From assembly GCA_036877525.1 (NCBI GenBank), contig JAZGTH010000063.1, positions 1,784,501 through 1,848,500 on the forward strand: 64,000 bases of DNA, read 5' to 3'. Both the position numbers and the translations under genes were made by a program. Shown in pieces: positions 51,600-63,707 of the stretch (positions within the stretch are counted from its first letter, which is position 1; each line of letters opens with the position of its first letter). The stretch comes from Chromobotia macracanthus (lineage: Eukaryota > Chordata > Actinopteri > Cypriniformes > Botiidae). Below the pieces are notes generated by a model that had not been told where the DNA came from, did not search any database, and was given only the letters and a program-made list of their open reading frames with translations.

Positions 51600-52120
51600 G
51601 TGATCTGATCAGTTCATTCATGAATATTCAATACATTCAATCTTTACCTTTATACTGTAACACTTTAAAGGTTAAAGCATCTTTAGAAACAGCACGTAAG
51701 GCAAATAAATAGAGTTTGGATGCACAATATCAGCCAATATAAGCTTTATTTCCTGTAAACTATCCTATTTATTTGGCCAAAATGAAAAGAAGATAAAATT
51801 AGGGATTGTTTTTCTCTCATTAAGCACTATACTTTTTATTTACATTTGCACGTGGCAGATGATTTTCTATGAAGCATTACACAATGCAGTTAAGAGAGCC
51901 ATTTTGTCATAACTAAACCGTACAGACACCAATTAAACTGTATAATCATGGTTAGATCATCATTGGTAAAAACAATAACTGACTGTCAGGCATGTTTTAT
52001 AGCAGAGCATTTCTAGTGTAGCATGAACTGTTTATGGTTTTCCAAATTCAGCTCCAGTAATTGTATTCTGATACTGTTAGTGTCTTTTCTGATCAACCTA
52101 TCATGTGTTTGATTGTGTAG
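51600..52120 (+). other. galnt18: galnt18 intron 5
   Basis: A 521-bp GT-AG intron. It contains a short fragment resembling the 3' end of a tRNA-derived SINE in reverse orientation (about 51838-51895). Nothing else is seen. Confidence 0.9.
51838..51895 (-). repeat. SINE 3'-end fragment, minus strand
   Basis: TTTACATTTGCACGTGGCAG followed by ATGATTTTCTATGAAGCATT resembles the reverse complement of the SINE tail seen at 41551-41600. The tRNA-like part is absent. Confidence 0.45.
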
Positions 52121-52235
52121 GAGTCCTGCCCTGATTGGCTGCTTTGTGGTGGAAAGGCAGTACTTCGCAGAGATTGGCCTGCTGGATGAAGGCATGGAGA
52201 TTTATGGAGGAGAGAACGTGGAGCTGGGCATCAGG
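52121..52235 (+). CDS. galnt18: galnt18 exon 6: flexible-loop and GGEN motif
   Basis: Encodes residues 327-365, ending in phase 0. The acceptor is TGTGTAG|GAG and the donor AGG|GTGAGA. RSPALIGCFVVERQYFAEIG (327-346) is the position of the mobile catalytic loop; classical enzymes read 'TPTMAGGLF' there. EIYGGENVELGIR (353-365) is the family 'WGGEN.E' motif with Tyr355 in place of the usual Trp, as in the other divergent-branch members. E358 and N359 of GGEN are retained. Confidence 0.97.
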
Positions 52236-52929
52236 GTGAGAAACATCATTCAGTTCTTGACATGAGCTAATAAGAGTAATGTATTCACTTCTGAGGGATT
52301 TATGACTGTAATGGCTCATTCTTGGCAGGATAGTTCAGATTGGCACCTTGTACTTTATACCTTGTGAAAAAACTTTTAATGTGGTTGTAATTGTTACAGT
52401 ATATTTTCATTACAAGAGAGACAGATTCTAAAGTACAAAACACTTTTCTTCTCACCTTTCTGCTAAAGACGAGAGTTTAATTAACACCTGCGAACATGTC
52501 TGTGGGGTATTTATTTATGAGCATTACATGCTCAATGCTGAGTGGTCAGTGGCTGTGCTTTGTTCATGATAAAGCACAGCTAAGCCAACAACAAGCTTGT
52601 ATCACCAAGCAGCACTCATGGGATTTTGGGATCATAATTTAAACATTTAATGAACATTTCTGTTAATTGTAATACTTTTATATGGTAGGTGTTTTGTAAA
52701 ACAAGGCACTCAAGTCTCTGCTATATTGTGATTATAGTGACAGCTGAAGGCAAAGCAGGTCTCAGCAGCCCGTATAGCGCAGCCAGTATAGCACAGCCCA
52801 TGTAAGCTGCATTTAGTGAATTTAGTAGTTCTGTACATCATGCCTTACAAATGACAGTTTTCTAACAGTTTTCTGACAGTTTTCTTCGTAATTGAATTAC
52901 AAGTTCTACATGGAAAGTTGTTCTCTGTG

Positions 52930-53450
52930 ATAGTTTTCCTGTTATAAGAACAAATTTCCATCCAGCTTCATTTTTTGCATTGACTGAAACAAGTGCTCTT
53001 GCAGTATTACACAATATTTTTGCACCATCCCCGTTTCTTCTTTTTTAACAAGACATTCTGTCCCTGCTGATGAAAAACAGCCCCACAGCACGACTACAAA
53101 CCCACAAACTACCACTTTCACTTTAGGTATGAAGTTTCTTTGAGGTGTTAGATTTCCACCACACGACTTCACAGGTTTCTCTCATGTAATGGCTTCTTTT
53201 GTGGTGGCCTCCCTCCCAGACGGCTGTTATTCAGAGTTGGCTGGTACACCTTTATTTGGGTTTTAACTGCTGAACTCTGTGAACATCTGACTGTGAACAT
53301 TGTCCCCTCTGTTATCCTGCTGTTCATGTTGGAGTTTCTGAAGGACTTGACCTTTTCTAAGCAGCGTTTGGTATATCTGATGTAGCTTACATTTCTTTTG
53401 ATGTAGTTAGTTGAAACACCTGGTTGTAACATTTTGTATTATTTTGCAGG
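52930..53450 (-). pseudogene. Tc1/mariner-like transposase relic
   Basis: Read on the minus strand, 52942-53172 encodes VVLWGCFSSAGTE followed by a KYCVILQEHLFQS stretch. This lines up with the 'VMVWGCF.A.G.G' and 'Y..IL.ENL..S' segments of fish Tc1-like transposases, which precede the QQDND catalytic motif. A second fragment in another frame (53169-53432) ends in RPPQKKPLHERN, similar to the 'A.RKPLL...N' segment before the first catalytic Asp. On the plus strand, CAGCCCCACAGCACGACTAC is a decayed form of a well-known Tc1 stretch. Frameshifts and missing catalytic segments show it is dead. Terminal inverted repeats were not identified, so the ends are approximate. Confidence 0.75.
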
Positions 53451-55249
53451 GGTTGGAAACAGCTGGGAACTGGTGATACAATATTACATGGCTCATAATA
53501 CACGTATATAGTGTGGCTTTTTTGTTTATTGTATTATAATTCAGATATATCATCTGTAATTTGGACCTCTAGATCTATTGGATTCTAGATGAATGGTAAT
53601 GACGAGCGTTGTGTGTTTTTCCCTTTCCACAGACTTGCTTTCAATAGAAAAATTACTATAATTCTTGCTGTGATATGAGTAAATAATGCAATACTTTAAT
53701 GTATTATTAATATATTTAATATATTGACTGCCCTCAGTTTCACTTTATGCATTTGTTTATTTTATTTCACTTTATACAATAGAAGCACTTTTCAGTTTTT
53801 ATTACATACTGTTCCTGTTCTTCAAAATCACCACTTGAATAATAATTATTATAATTAAAGCCTTCGGTTCTGTGAGCTTTATCTAGAAAATGTGTTTTTA
53901 TTGTTTATTCACAGGTAGTGGCCAGAGTTTACAAAAATGTTTGTGGGACTCAGTACTCAATACAAACAGCATATTTCTAATTCTGAAAATATTTTTTGGA
54001 TATATCTAATATATCTGTTAAATATTTATAACATACAATAGCATTTTAGTTTCCTTTATCAGTGCTAGAAATAAAGACATCACAACGAACAAAATGTCAG
54101 TGTAACTATTTCGCTCTGAGGCAATATTTCAAAATAGCTTTCATAAGCCCGAAATATTCCCTGACCTCTGTATCAGTCAAACTCCAGCTCATGTCGGGTT
54201 TAATACATCCAGCTGTACTGCAGCTGGTATGTTTGTGCTTGTGTCTCAAAGCAGGTCTTGAACATATTATGAGAAGTTTCAAACGTGGCTTAAGCGTTCA
54301 AGTACTTTATATACTCAAGCTGAGGTCAGATGAGTCACACTGCAGGTCCATTAATAACGTCCGAGAGGAGAGGACAAACTCTGCCCCTTCCTGTCCTCTC
54401 TGAGTCAGCTCGCCACTAAAATGACTTGACTATCATTGCTGTGACCACTCTCACCAAACACAGTGAAATATAATCATCCGTCACACTTAAGAGAGAGTGG
54501 GGCGGCATTACCCTCCCTGCTAATCTTCCCTCTGTGAATGGCATGCTTTTAAGATTTTTATGCCTGATAATGGGCCTCTGATTGCTTTTCTGTGAAAGCG
54601 GACGCAATTTTCCTCCGAAACGCACTTTTTCACTGTCCCTCGCTGCTTTGTGGATAAATGTAATGTGAATCGTTCTGATTACTCTAGAAGTCACACTGAG
54701 GCATGGTGTGCTGCGTTTTACATGTACTCGATCTCTGTTTATTGAGGGTTTCTGGTGAAAGCAATGAAAGGACGTGATGTTGGGAGACAGTAGAGGTGAT
54801 TTATTTAGATTAGAACTGCCTTAAGTGCACTTAACCCACGATTCACAGCTTTCATCTGTCTGTAGCAGCTGTATTAAATCCTCATACACACTACAGTCCA
54901 GAGTAACAGCTCTGACAAACAGAGTGTGAGATATGTGATGACAGAATAAAGTGGCATATGTCTTTCCATTAACACAGAGCAATGATCAGTATAAAACCCA
55001 AAGACAGGTATACAGGTGAGACCAGACCTGCTTACACTTAATCCAGTCAGCGTTTTAAAGGGTTGGTTTATATTTTAAAAAGTCAACATCTATAGTCAAA
55101 TACTTCAGACTTTGCAGCATTTACTTGGTTACTGAGTCCCAGTCTCCCCTACATTTTTATTTTTAACCAGTTTAACAGTGTTTAATATTATAAACCTAGG
55201 GGGCCTGTCAGGTAGAAAAACACCCTTAAGGAAACAGTGTGGTACATTT

Positions 55250-55376
55250 TTTTGTGCTTTTATGAAAACAAAATGACTTAAAGGCATTTATACATATCAT
55301 CAGATCATACATTCCCTAAGAATCGAACCCTTGCCATTTCTAGCGCTGTGCTCTAACAGCAGAGCTAGAGGAAAGG
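55250..55376 (-). repeat. degenerate tRNA-derived SINE, minus strand
   Basis: On the minus strand, CTCTAGCTCTGCTGTTAGAG is the A-box region and AAGGGTTCGATTCTTAGGGA carries an intact B box (GGTTCGATTC). A diverged tail follows, with AAATGCCTTTAAGTCATTTT. Confidence 0.75.
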
Positions 55377-56205
55377 CGTTTTGTCTTTAATTTGTGTTAA
55401 ATACTGAAAGTGGGTGAGAAGGAAATGAATCACATGCTGTCTGAATCCTTCTGAGGTGACAAACGGAGATTAAAGCACAGTGTGATAAGCTCATGAAGGG
55501 TTTATATAATATGCAAATGAGATGAATGCTCAACCTCATGAAAAAATAAAGGCCATTATGTGAAACATGTAAGCGGTCACAGTGTGCCAGAGATAAAAAA
55601 AAATAAATAGGTCATGCAGAAGTTTTATAGTTCAATGTAAAACAGCCAAACTGGGCAAGAGCAGGCCAAACAATGGAAAAATCAGATCAAATGTCTGGGT
55701 CAAATGTGACCTCTAAATCAAAAGAAACAAAGAAAAAAATACTTAAAGGGAAGTAAAGGATATTTTTTACAAAATATTATCCTATTTTTGCAAAAGGATA
55801 GTAATAAATATAATGAATGTAATTATAATATTTTTCTTTTGATTTGGGAGTGAAACTTGCCCTGCACCTTTCATTGTGAGATTTACAGACTGCTGTCACT
55901 CTGCTGTGAGATTTTGTGCCTAATTACATTATAAGAAGGGCTGAAATTTCATTGCATAATGTTCCCCACTGTAGTCTTTATGGGATCTGTAATTCTACTC
56001 ATGCCCTCTCTTCCCTCTCTAAACAAACTATCGATCTATTCATGATATCAAAGAACATTTTGTTGTGTAAATTCGCAGCATTACACGCTCTTCTGAGAGG
56101 CGTTTGAGGTAAAGGATGAAGGAAAATTAGAGCTTGGTGCTGGTGTTTTTCCTGTAGGTCAAGGTCTGAAGAACACTGAAGATCATTCTGTGAACTCTTT
56201 CTCAC

Positions 56206-56257
56206 TCTCTATCTCTCTGTATATAACTTTTTCTCTCTCTATCTCTCTGTATATAAC
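56206..56257. repeat. 30-bp-period duplication
   Basis: TCTCTATCTCTCTGTATATAAC occurs at 56206 and again at 56236, with TTTTTCTC between the copies. Confidence 0.85.
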
Positions 56258-59200
56258 GAGAATGGGGAGTTTGCTGATGAAGCACCTTAGGAGTTGAAAC
56301 AGATGGCCTTTTCCAGTCAGAGACAGAACATTTCTACTGTTATATCTACTGTTATCTACAGTAAAGAGTCTCCTCAGCACAGTTTTACAGATGAGTGTGC
56401 TGGAGCTTGACTGATTAATGTAACTTTACATACAGTCCCTTTTCCTGCAGCTTTTCTCAGTGGACTCTGGCTCAGATTCGATAACTGACTTGCTATACAG
56501 TTAGTTTAGTGTGAAAAACTCAACACAGCAAGGTGACAGAAACTCAGAAGGAAGTATTTATAGAGATGTCATCTCCACAAGTCTTCTTCATTAGAGGTTG
56601 CAAATTAGATGCAAAAATTCCTCTCACAGTACACGCGCTGATCGTGTGTTGATGTTCTTGTGTGCCAGACCCCTCTGTGCTGTCTGTGACCTGACAGAGA
56701 TCAAGGAAGGAATGCGAAGGTGGCTGCATTAAGAAGAACAGACAAGCATACTGTGCTTACTATTTCTGCAGTATGTAGTATGCAAACTGTGAAAGTATGC
56801 AACTTCTATATGTGTAGAAAATCCTACAACAACTGAGTACATCAAGACATTGCTGTTTGGAGTTCTATTATCCACAATGCAATGCAATCAGCACACTGAG
56901 AGAGTCTTTTCTTGTCTAACACGAACTCAAATCAATATTTCATTCCATTTATTATTTTATTTGGTAAGTGGCCGTGTAATAAGTGAGGTGATGAACAGTC
57001 AGGCAGTCATTATCACAAAATAAACCTGGTGCTCTGACTACCCTGTCTGAGTATGTATGTGTTTCTTATTTACAGGTATGGCTGGCTGGCTGTTTTTTTT
57101 ACAATAGCTCTTACATAATGTGTACTGTTTCACGTGCTATTTTAATAAATGTGTAGGCAGTGTTCAGTATGTACTGTGCAGTACACTAGTGTTCTGTGTT
57201 GAACTTCCACTGCTTCACTGGGAGCTGATTCTGTCACTCATGTATGACACATTTCTCTCTAATATACAGTAGAGCGAGTACACTACACTCCCAGAAATGA
57301 AGCCCCTTGAACAAATGTTTGCACTGGGAAATGAATGACATTTCGGCTCATTTGAACCAGCGCACTTCGCAATCAGTGTCATCACAGCGAAACACATTCA
57401 AGCATGGAGAAGATCATTCGAGAGTAAATGTTAGCACACTGGAGGAGAAAAAAACAGTGAGTTATCACTGACAAACTCACAGCTTCTCTCGTTTTACAGG
57501 GATTGTGGGTGTCCGTAGGGGAACTGGCAGACAGAAAGAAGGGCTAAAAGCGGGCATTCACACGCACACACACGCTCGAGAAACAGACAGTTTAAAACCA
57601 CCCACTAATCAGTTTATTGTGCATGTTTCTCATAATAGACCAATGACTGTCCAGCATGTATTCTGACAGGGGGATATTATAAAGAGTAAATATCAGAACA
57701 GCACAAACGCTAATGTGTGCTTCAGTCAACAACAACAATAATCCCTGACAAACAGCAATTCCACCCACACGGAGAATTTTTGTTTTCTTCTTTTCTTTTA
57801 ATTCAACAACTGCCAGTTAAGTATATGCTAGTAAGTGTTTTTAATTGCAGTTCTTACCATGATGTGGGAAACCGTCCAACTCAGGAGTACTTTTATTTCC
57901 ACTTTTGTCTTGTAGATGTCACCATTGGGAGTCTATTTTGCTCGGCTCATGCAGTTTCTCTGTCTGCATGTTCAGATCTCATTAGTATTTGTGAGCTATT
58001 AAATAATGTGTACAGGTACATTTTTGTGTTTCGATATATACAATTTGAGTGCACTGACAAAATAAATGCTTTTATGTATACTGTAACTGTTAATTTTAGG
58101 GATGCACAGAGAGATAAACATTAAATTTGTTTCCAAATGAAATGGAGACTGATTCAAGTGAACTCATTTGCACTCATTGTGTGACAGTGTTGTATTTACA
58201 TATTCAAAATTTTGTTCATGTCCTATTACTGAACATATTAACTGTTAAGTTTAATTCCAGTTCATTTGATTATACAAAAAACAAGATAAAATCAACTGAT
58301 TAATTTCATGAATTCAATATTCTATGAATCTCAAATGTTTTGTTTGTTTATCAAATTGTGCACTTTATATACCGTATGTGCTATAAAAAACACTGTGTAC
58401 TCTGTGTATGAATGCTAATGGAATGATGTCATGCAATTGTCAGGGCACTGCTGATGTCATCTTTAAGATCATGTTATATATTGTTTTAGCATATAGCTGC
58501 TGCAATAGTGTGTTTTAGATTTGAAGATTTCAGTGATGGGTTTCTATGTCTCCTTCATTCGATCTCATACATCTACTCATGCTCGCTGTAGATGAACGAC
58601 TTAGAGACACTAAGTTGATGCTGCAGGTTGCTGTTAGATTTTGTCATGTCACCAACAGCTGCCACAGCTCATGTCACTGGCATTTGCCAACTAGCATTGA
58701 AAACAAATGACCTCAGGTCAGTTTGTCAAAGCAAATTGCTGTGGGTGTAAATGCCCCTTACAGTGAAGTTTACATACAACAGTTCTGTTGGAGGTATAGT
58801 GACAGCTTCATCTGACTGCTCACTGTGAGGCAAGAAGACACCTGTACAGACGTCTTGTTGTGCTCTGTCTAACTCTCCTCTGTCTTCTCATACAGCATGT
58901 GCTGAAGTCACACATTTACACACTGTGGTCTTTGGAAGTGTGGTGATCATAACAACAGGCAACTCTTCTCTTAGAACTGTGATGGAAATTTTGTAGAAAT
59001 GTTAATAATAGTTTATTAATTGTAGTTAAAAGCAGTTTAAGGCTTCTAATATTTGTTGTGTCAATTATTCTTTTGTTTTCAATGGATCAGAAGTCATCAT
59101 ACATCAAAGATCAGACTTAAAAATTATATTTGTGTGTGCAGTCTGCGCACAGCAGCGTGAGTTGCATGTTCTTCAGAGATCTGTATGAGTCCTTATTGTA

Positions 59201-59340
59201 GAGACACTAGTGTTATGCAAGATCATACAATTTCTACTCCTCATCAGTGTGGGCCAGAGAGGGGACCTGTCTTCTTTTAGTTCTCAGTGTGAACATAAAA
59301 AAAATGTGACTGGTGTATCACATGGTGTGTGTATGTGTAG

Positions 59341-59526
59341 GTGTGGCAGTGTGGTGGGAGTGTGGAGGTGTTGCCCTGCGCTCGTATCGCTCACATCGAG
59401 CGCGCTCACAAGCCCTACACAGAGGATCTCACTGCCCATGTGCGCAGAAACGCTCTGAGAGTGGCTGAAGTGTGGATGGATGATTTTAAGAGCCACGTCT
59501 ACATGGCCTGGAACATTCCACAGGAG
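59341..59526 (+). CDS. galnt18: galnt18 exon 7: second half of Gal/GalNAc-T motif
   Basis: Encodes residues 366-427 in phase 0. The acceptor is ATGTGTAG|GTGTGG and the donor CAGGAG|GTGAGA. VWQCGGSVEVLPCARIAHIE (366-385) is the end of the Gal/GalNAc-T motif; H383 corresponds to the third metal-ligand His of the family. It is followed by NALRVAEVWMDDFKSHVYMA (402-421), the conserved 'N..R.AEVWMD..K...Y' helix. C369 and C378 are at conserved cysteine positions. Confidence 0.97.
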
Positions 59527-61215
59527 GTGAGATCTTCACACCCTCAATATCATGTCGACATTTACATTTACTTATGTAACATTTACATTTTATAGTGTCA
59601 AAGTGCTCATGGAGAGTTGAGAGGAATTTAGAAGTCATCAAACTTCAAAGTTTCTGAAGGTTCTTTGCTGATCTTGAGGGTGTTATTGTTGTGGAGCCTG
59701 GCTGAATAGAGTGTTGAAATCGCAGAGCTGGTTGTCGGTACAGTTCAGCTGCAGGTGATGTCTTTTCATCCAGGTTGAAATGTTTTTGAGGTTTGAACAG
59801 TCATGGTCAGGTCCTCTGACACTAAACCTCAAGAGACAACAGCACTGTCTGAATTGAACTCTCTCTACTGTATTGAATTTAGCAGAATGAAGAAAGATGG
59901 CCTGGAGTCTGCTCCAGCCAGTAGCTACACATCTCCTTTGTTTACTGATACATATGACAGTATGAGCAGTTTCAGGAAGGACAGCGAGTCATATGAGTGG
60001 ATTCAGACAGTTTCCCAGATCAGATGCTAAAATTGCTTTAACAGCATCAAATCATCTAAAATTCTGTAAGTGCACCAAATCAAACTGCTCTCCAGTTTTC
60101 TGTTATTAACTGTAGAGTCATGCACAGCATGAGCATATGCAGAACAGATCTGATTACAACATCAGAATGAAAGTGATTCTGAATGCATAAAGAAATTCAG
60201 CTGTTATTGTTACTGTCTATTAAACAATCATTTCCCTGTTTATAGTTCTCCAGCCCTCAGCTTTGCCTTCAGCCATATGTTACAGTGCTTCATTTATTTA
60301 GAAAGATCTGGCCCCGTTCATGTATTCATCAGTGAGACACAATTAAAATCGTAAGCACGGAGGGCGTGTGAGATCACAGCAGTTTCCTGAGCCCAATGTT
60401 GAAGAGGAAATTACATGTCGATGCCGGAACAAACGTGATTCTAGTGCACTAAAAACGTTTAGACCTTCCCTGGTGTGTCACATCCACTGGTACACAGGTT
60501 ACTGCTGTATCTAAAGATATCTGTACTGTAAAATGTGTAAAGCTGACAGTCTGATACTCTACACTTCCTTCACTTTTATGTATTTTTTGATAGGGCTGTC
60601 CATGACAACATTTTAGCTCATGCAGTTATTTAAATGTTTAACACTTTTGTTACATTTGTTGAGTTTGTCATTTATGTCTGTTTCATTCTGTTCTGTGTGA
60701 TTTCTAAAAACTAATCAGCACACTTGCAGCTGATCTGAACGTCTCATGAGCAGAATTCCCTTGTGAGCACCTGTTTGTTAGTAAATGATGGAGAAAGATC
60801 CTCCTTACAAGTAACTGATTTATAAAGCAAACACAAAACAGATGGGCTGTTTAACAGAAGTAATGTCTTCATTCTTCACATGATTTAATTCAATTTTCTT
60901 CAATGCTCAACAAGTGAAATTTGCCTTTGATGCGGTTTGAGAAATAAATAATTTGTCAGGGTTTTTTGAGACCAGTAAAGATGCTCTCACATAAATTTGC
61001 ACCACAAATGCCATGCACACAAATAGCCAGACCTAATTATTACAGCCTATTATTTAGTTTTCTTTGTTTAAAAAATGAACTGAATGCATTAACTACAAAA
61101 TTACGATTAATTTAGATTGATTGACAGTCTAGTGTATTGTTGAGTTCTTATTAGAGGCAGAACTCTCATTACAGGAGATGGAGTAATGAAGCTGAAACTG
61201 TGTGTGTGTGTTCAG
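59527..61215 (+). other. galnt18: galnt18 intron 7
   Basis: A 1.7 kb GT-AG intron. I see AT-rich sequence, a short GTGTGT run just before the acceptor, and no recognisable gene or mobile element. Confidence 0.9.
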
Positions 61216-61353
61216 GACTCAGGGATTGACATTGGTGACATCACAGAAAGGAAAGCACTGAGGAAAAGACTGCAATGTAAGACGTTCCGCTGGTATCTGG
61301 TGAACATCTACCCTGAGATGAGAATGTACACTGACACCATCGCATATGGAGTG
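61216..61353 (+). CDS. galnt18: galnt18 exon 8: end of catalytic domain
   Basis: Encodes residues 428-473 in phase 0. The acceptor is GTGTTCAG|GAC and the donor GGAGTG|GTGAGT. DSGIDIGDITERKALRKRLQ (428-447) matches the family 'GD...R..LR..L.C' segment. C448 and FRWYLVNIYPEM (451-462) are the conserved 'C..F.WYL..VYPE' end of the catalytic domain. Confidence 0.97.
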
Positions 61354-63611
61354 GTGAGTTTTATATGAAACTCTACTGTTAAAGTGGAAGCCATGGGAAA
61401 TGGTCAACACATAACAAAAGAAGCATGTTTAATGACAAATAAAGGCTGTGTTTGAAAGCTCTGTCAGTCAGTGACTGCACCACAGTGTTTTGTGCCTCAT
61501 CAGAGACGGGCACCATAACGTCCTGTTAAATGATATGAAACTCATCCAAGGGACCTTTGGAAAAAAAAAAGTGTAGTCACCGCAGTGATTGTTTCTTAAA
61601 TCATAAGCATCCAAGTGTGTCAATGCCTCCATCATCATCACATGTCGGCTGTGGAAATGAATCTGTGAACTGTCATTGTCCAATCAATATTTGATTGATA
61701 TACCCGAATACGACCCTGTTCTATATCACTTGACTGTTTAGTCAGTTGATATAAAATGTAAACAAACATCTATACTAAATGAAATTCAGTTTAGCTAGTT
61801 TAGAGTTTGGCGTTTAGTTGTAGCTGGATTTTTGTGAATCTGTAATATTTGTGCAGAAACATCACACTGTATATTTTGCCAAATTGATTTATATCCCCAA
61901 AGCAGTTTTATCTGGAATCAGGATTAGCATCTTAGTAGGACTCTCTTGATGCATCTTAAAGTGTCTTTACATGCAGCTAACCGCAGCTCCAGTGAGTGCT
62001 GAGTAAGCTGACGTGTGTCGTGAACGTTCAGATATTACTCCACCGAGGCTGGATTTAAGAGCATTCACTGCAGTGACTTATCCATTTGGAAGTGTTTCAA
62101 CACGATTTCCCAAACTGCTTGACAAAACGATGCCTGCAAACCACACTGGTAGCCAGTAAAGCAAATCGTACCCCCACTTATATTAGCCATGCGTGTTGAG
62201 TACAAACTATTCGTTTCAGTTTGATTTTCTTCTAGACAATCACAATGCTCTTGACTCTGTACTGATGTGAAAACAGGTTGTCTGACGTTCATCCTGCGCT
62301 TAATTTCATCGCATGTGTTTCCAGAGGAGCAATTTAAAGAGGCAGAAACTGTGGAAAATAGGTCAGCCTTATTGAAATGAATTCTGGGAGTGAAAGGGCT
62401 CAGAAATAGCTCTCGCCCTCATTACTTTACTCCGAGTGACTGCATTTGATGAGGCTGTCAATCACACTGGCTGGAAATTCAGCACACAGTGATAAAACAC
62501 AAGGCAGTGTTGAGCTAAATCCTGCAGAAAATGCCAAAACACAGATAAGATCCACTGAAGTCCTCTGCTAGGAATTCTTCTGTCACTGATGCAGCCCTGT
62601 GTTTCAACATTGTTTTCAACAAATGTAACCAGTATAATCAACTCCTAAACCTACAGGGAAAAATTATGTTTCTGAGGCTTTGCTTGAAATAATTTTGGTG
62701 ATACAAAAAGTGAACAAAACAAGAAGTTCAAATCATTTGTGGAAAGCAGGACATGATGGTAAACCTCTAACTACACTGAGGTCTTTGGCTGGAATATAAT
62801 TTAGAGGATATGTGCATGCGCATACACTTATGAAAATGAATTTTATAATTAGAAACCGTAATTAGAAGAAGAGAATTGAATCGCATTGAGATGCAACGGA
62901 GAAACAGCCTTGAGTTTTACCTGCAGTATGTGACGTGTGTTTTAATGAACACTGAAGCAGTGCTGTTGTACAGAATATCAGTACAGCACCACAGACGATC
63001 ACAGACAGGCTGTTCAGCGTGATTATCAGCACCATGATTGACGTGATGCTGCTTTAATACAACAGCTATGTAACAGGATATTTTAGCTAAGATACGTTTT
63101 AGACAAACTTGGACAGTTTGTGCATTTTTCTTCGCCAACAAAAACACTTCCAAAAGAAGCCAAAGCGTTGAGCTTTACATGTTGCCCAGCAACGCAAAAA
63201 CTGCAACAGACTTTAAGAGTGGATCGGACCGACAGCATTTTCACATTCCTTCGCTCACAGCACTCCATGATCACTCTTCAGCAGTTCCAGTGTTTTGACT
63301 CCCCTGCTTTTGATTGGTTCACACACTCGGAAGGCTCCAGCCTGATGTCCCTATCAGAAAAGCATGTCCCCACACCTGATCAGTCATAAGCTCACAGTGT
63401 GACATTGAGACAGATTTCAATACAACACCGGGTTTTCAATTTCCTGCTGAGAAAGCCTCTCTGACCAGTCCTGGAGTAACCGAAAGCACTAATACTCTGA
63501 CTGCTAACTATTGTATAACCAAGATTAAAAGAGAGAGAGAACAACAACAAACTATATGCCATATGCACTTGATTTAGGATGTAAAACTGATACATTATTG
63601 TTTTCTCTCAG
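61354..63611 (+). other. galnt18: galnt18 intron 8
   Basis: A 2.3 kb GT-AG intron with an A10 run at 61561-61570. No gene or mobile element is recognised. 62280-62480 is slightly less AT-rich. Confidence 0.9.
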
Positions 63612-63707
63612 CTGAAGAACTCTTTAAAGAGTGACTTGTGTCTCGACCAAGGGCCCGACACAGATAACGTTCCAATCCTTTACATCTGTCACGGGATGAC
63701 ACCTCAG
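63612..63707 (+). CDS. galnt18: galnt18 exon 9: linker and start of ricin-type lectin domain
   Basis: Encodes residues 474-505 in phase 0. The acceptor is TTTCTCTCAG|CTG and the donor CCTCAG|GTGAGT. C483-L-D485 begins the first (alpha) repeat of the ricin B-type lectin domain. It is followed by VPILYICHGMTPQ, the usual 'C HG.. .Q' segment containing a conserved Cys (C500). The rest of the lectin domain is beyond the window. Confidence 0.96.

Larger units (their letters stand above)
52236..59340 (+). other. galnt18: galnt18 intron 6
   Basis: A 7.1 kb intron. It holds a decayed Tc1-like transposon on the opposite strand (about 52930-53450), a degenerate reverse-strand SINE (about 55250-55376) and a 30-bp-period pyrimidine-rich duplication (56206-56257). 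The block 54080-54720 is less AT-rich and non-repetitive and might be constrained. 56760-59280 is AT-rich with no recognised feature. Confidence 0.9.
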
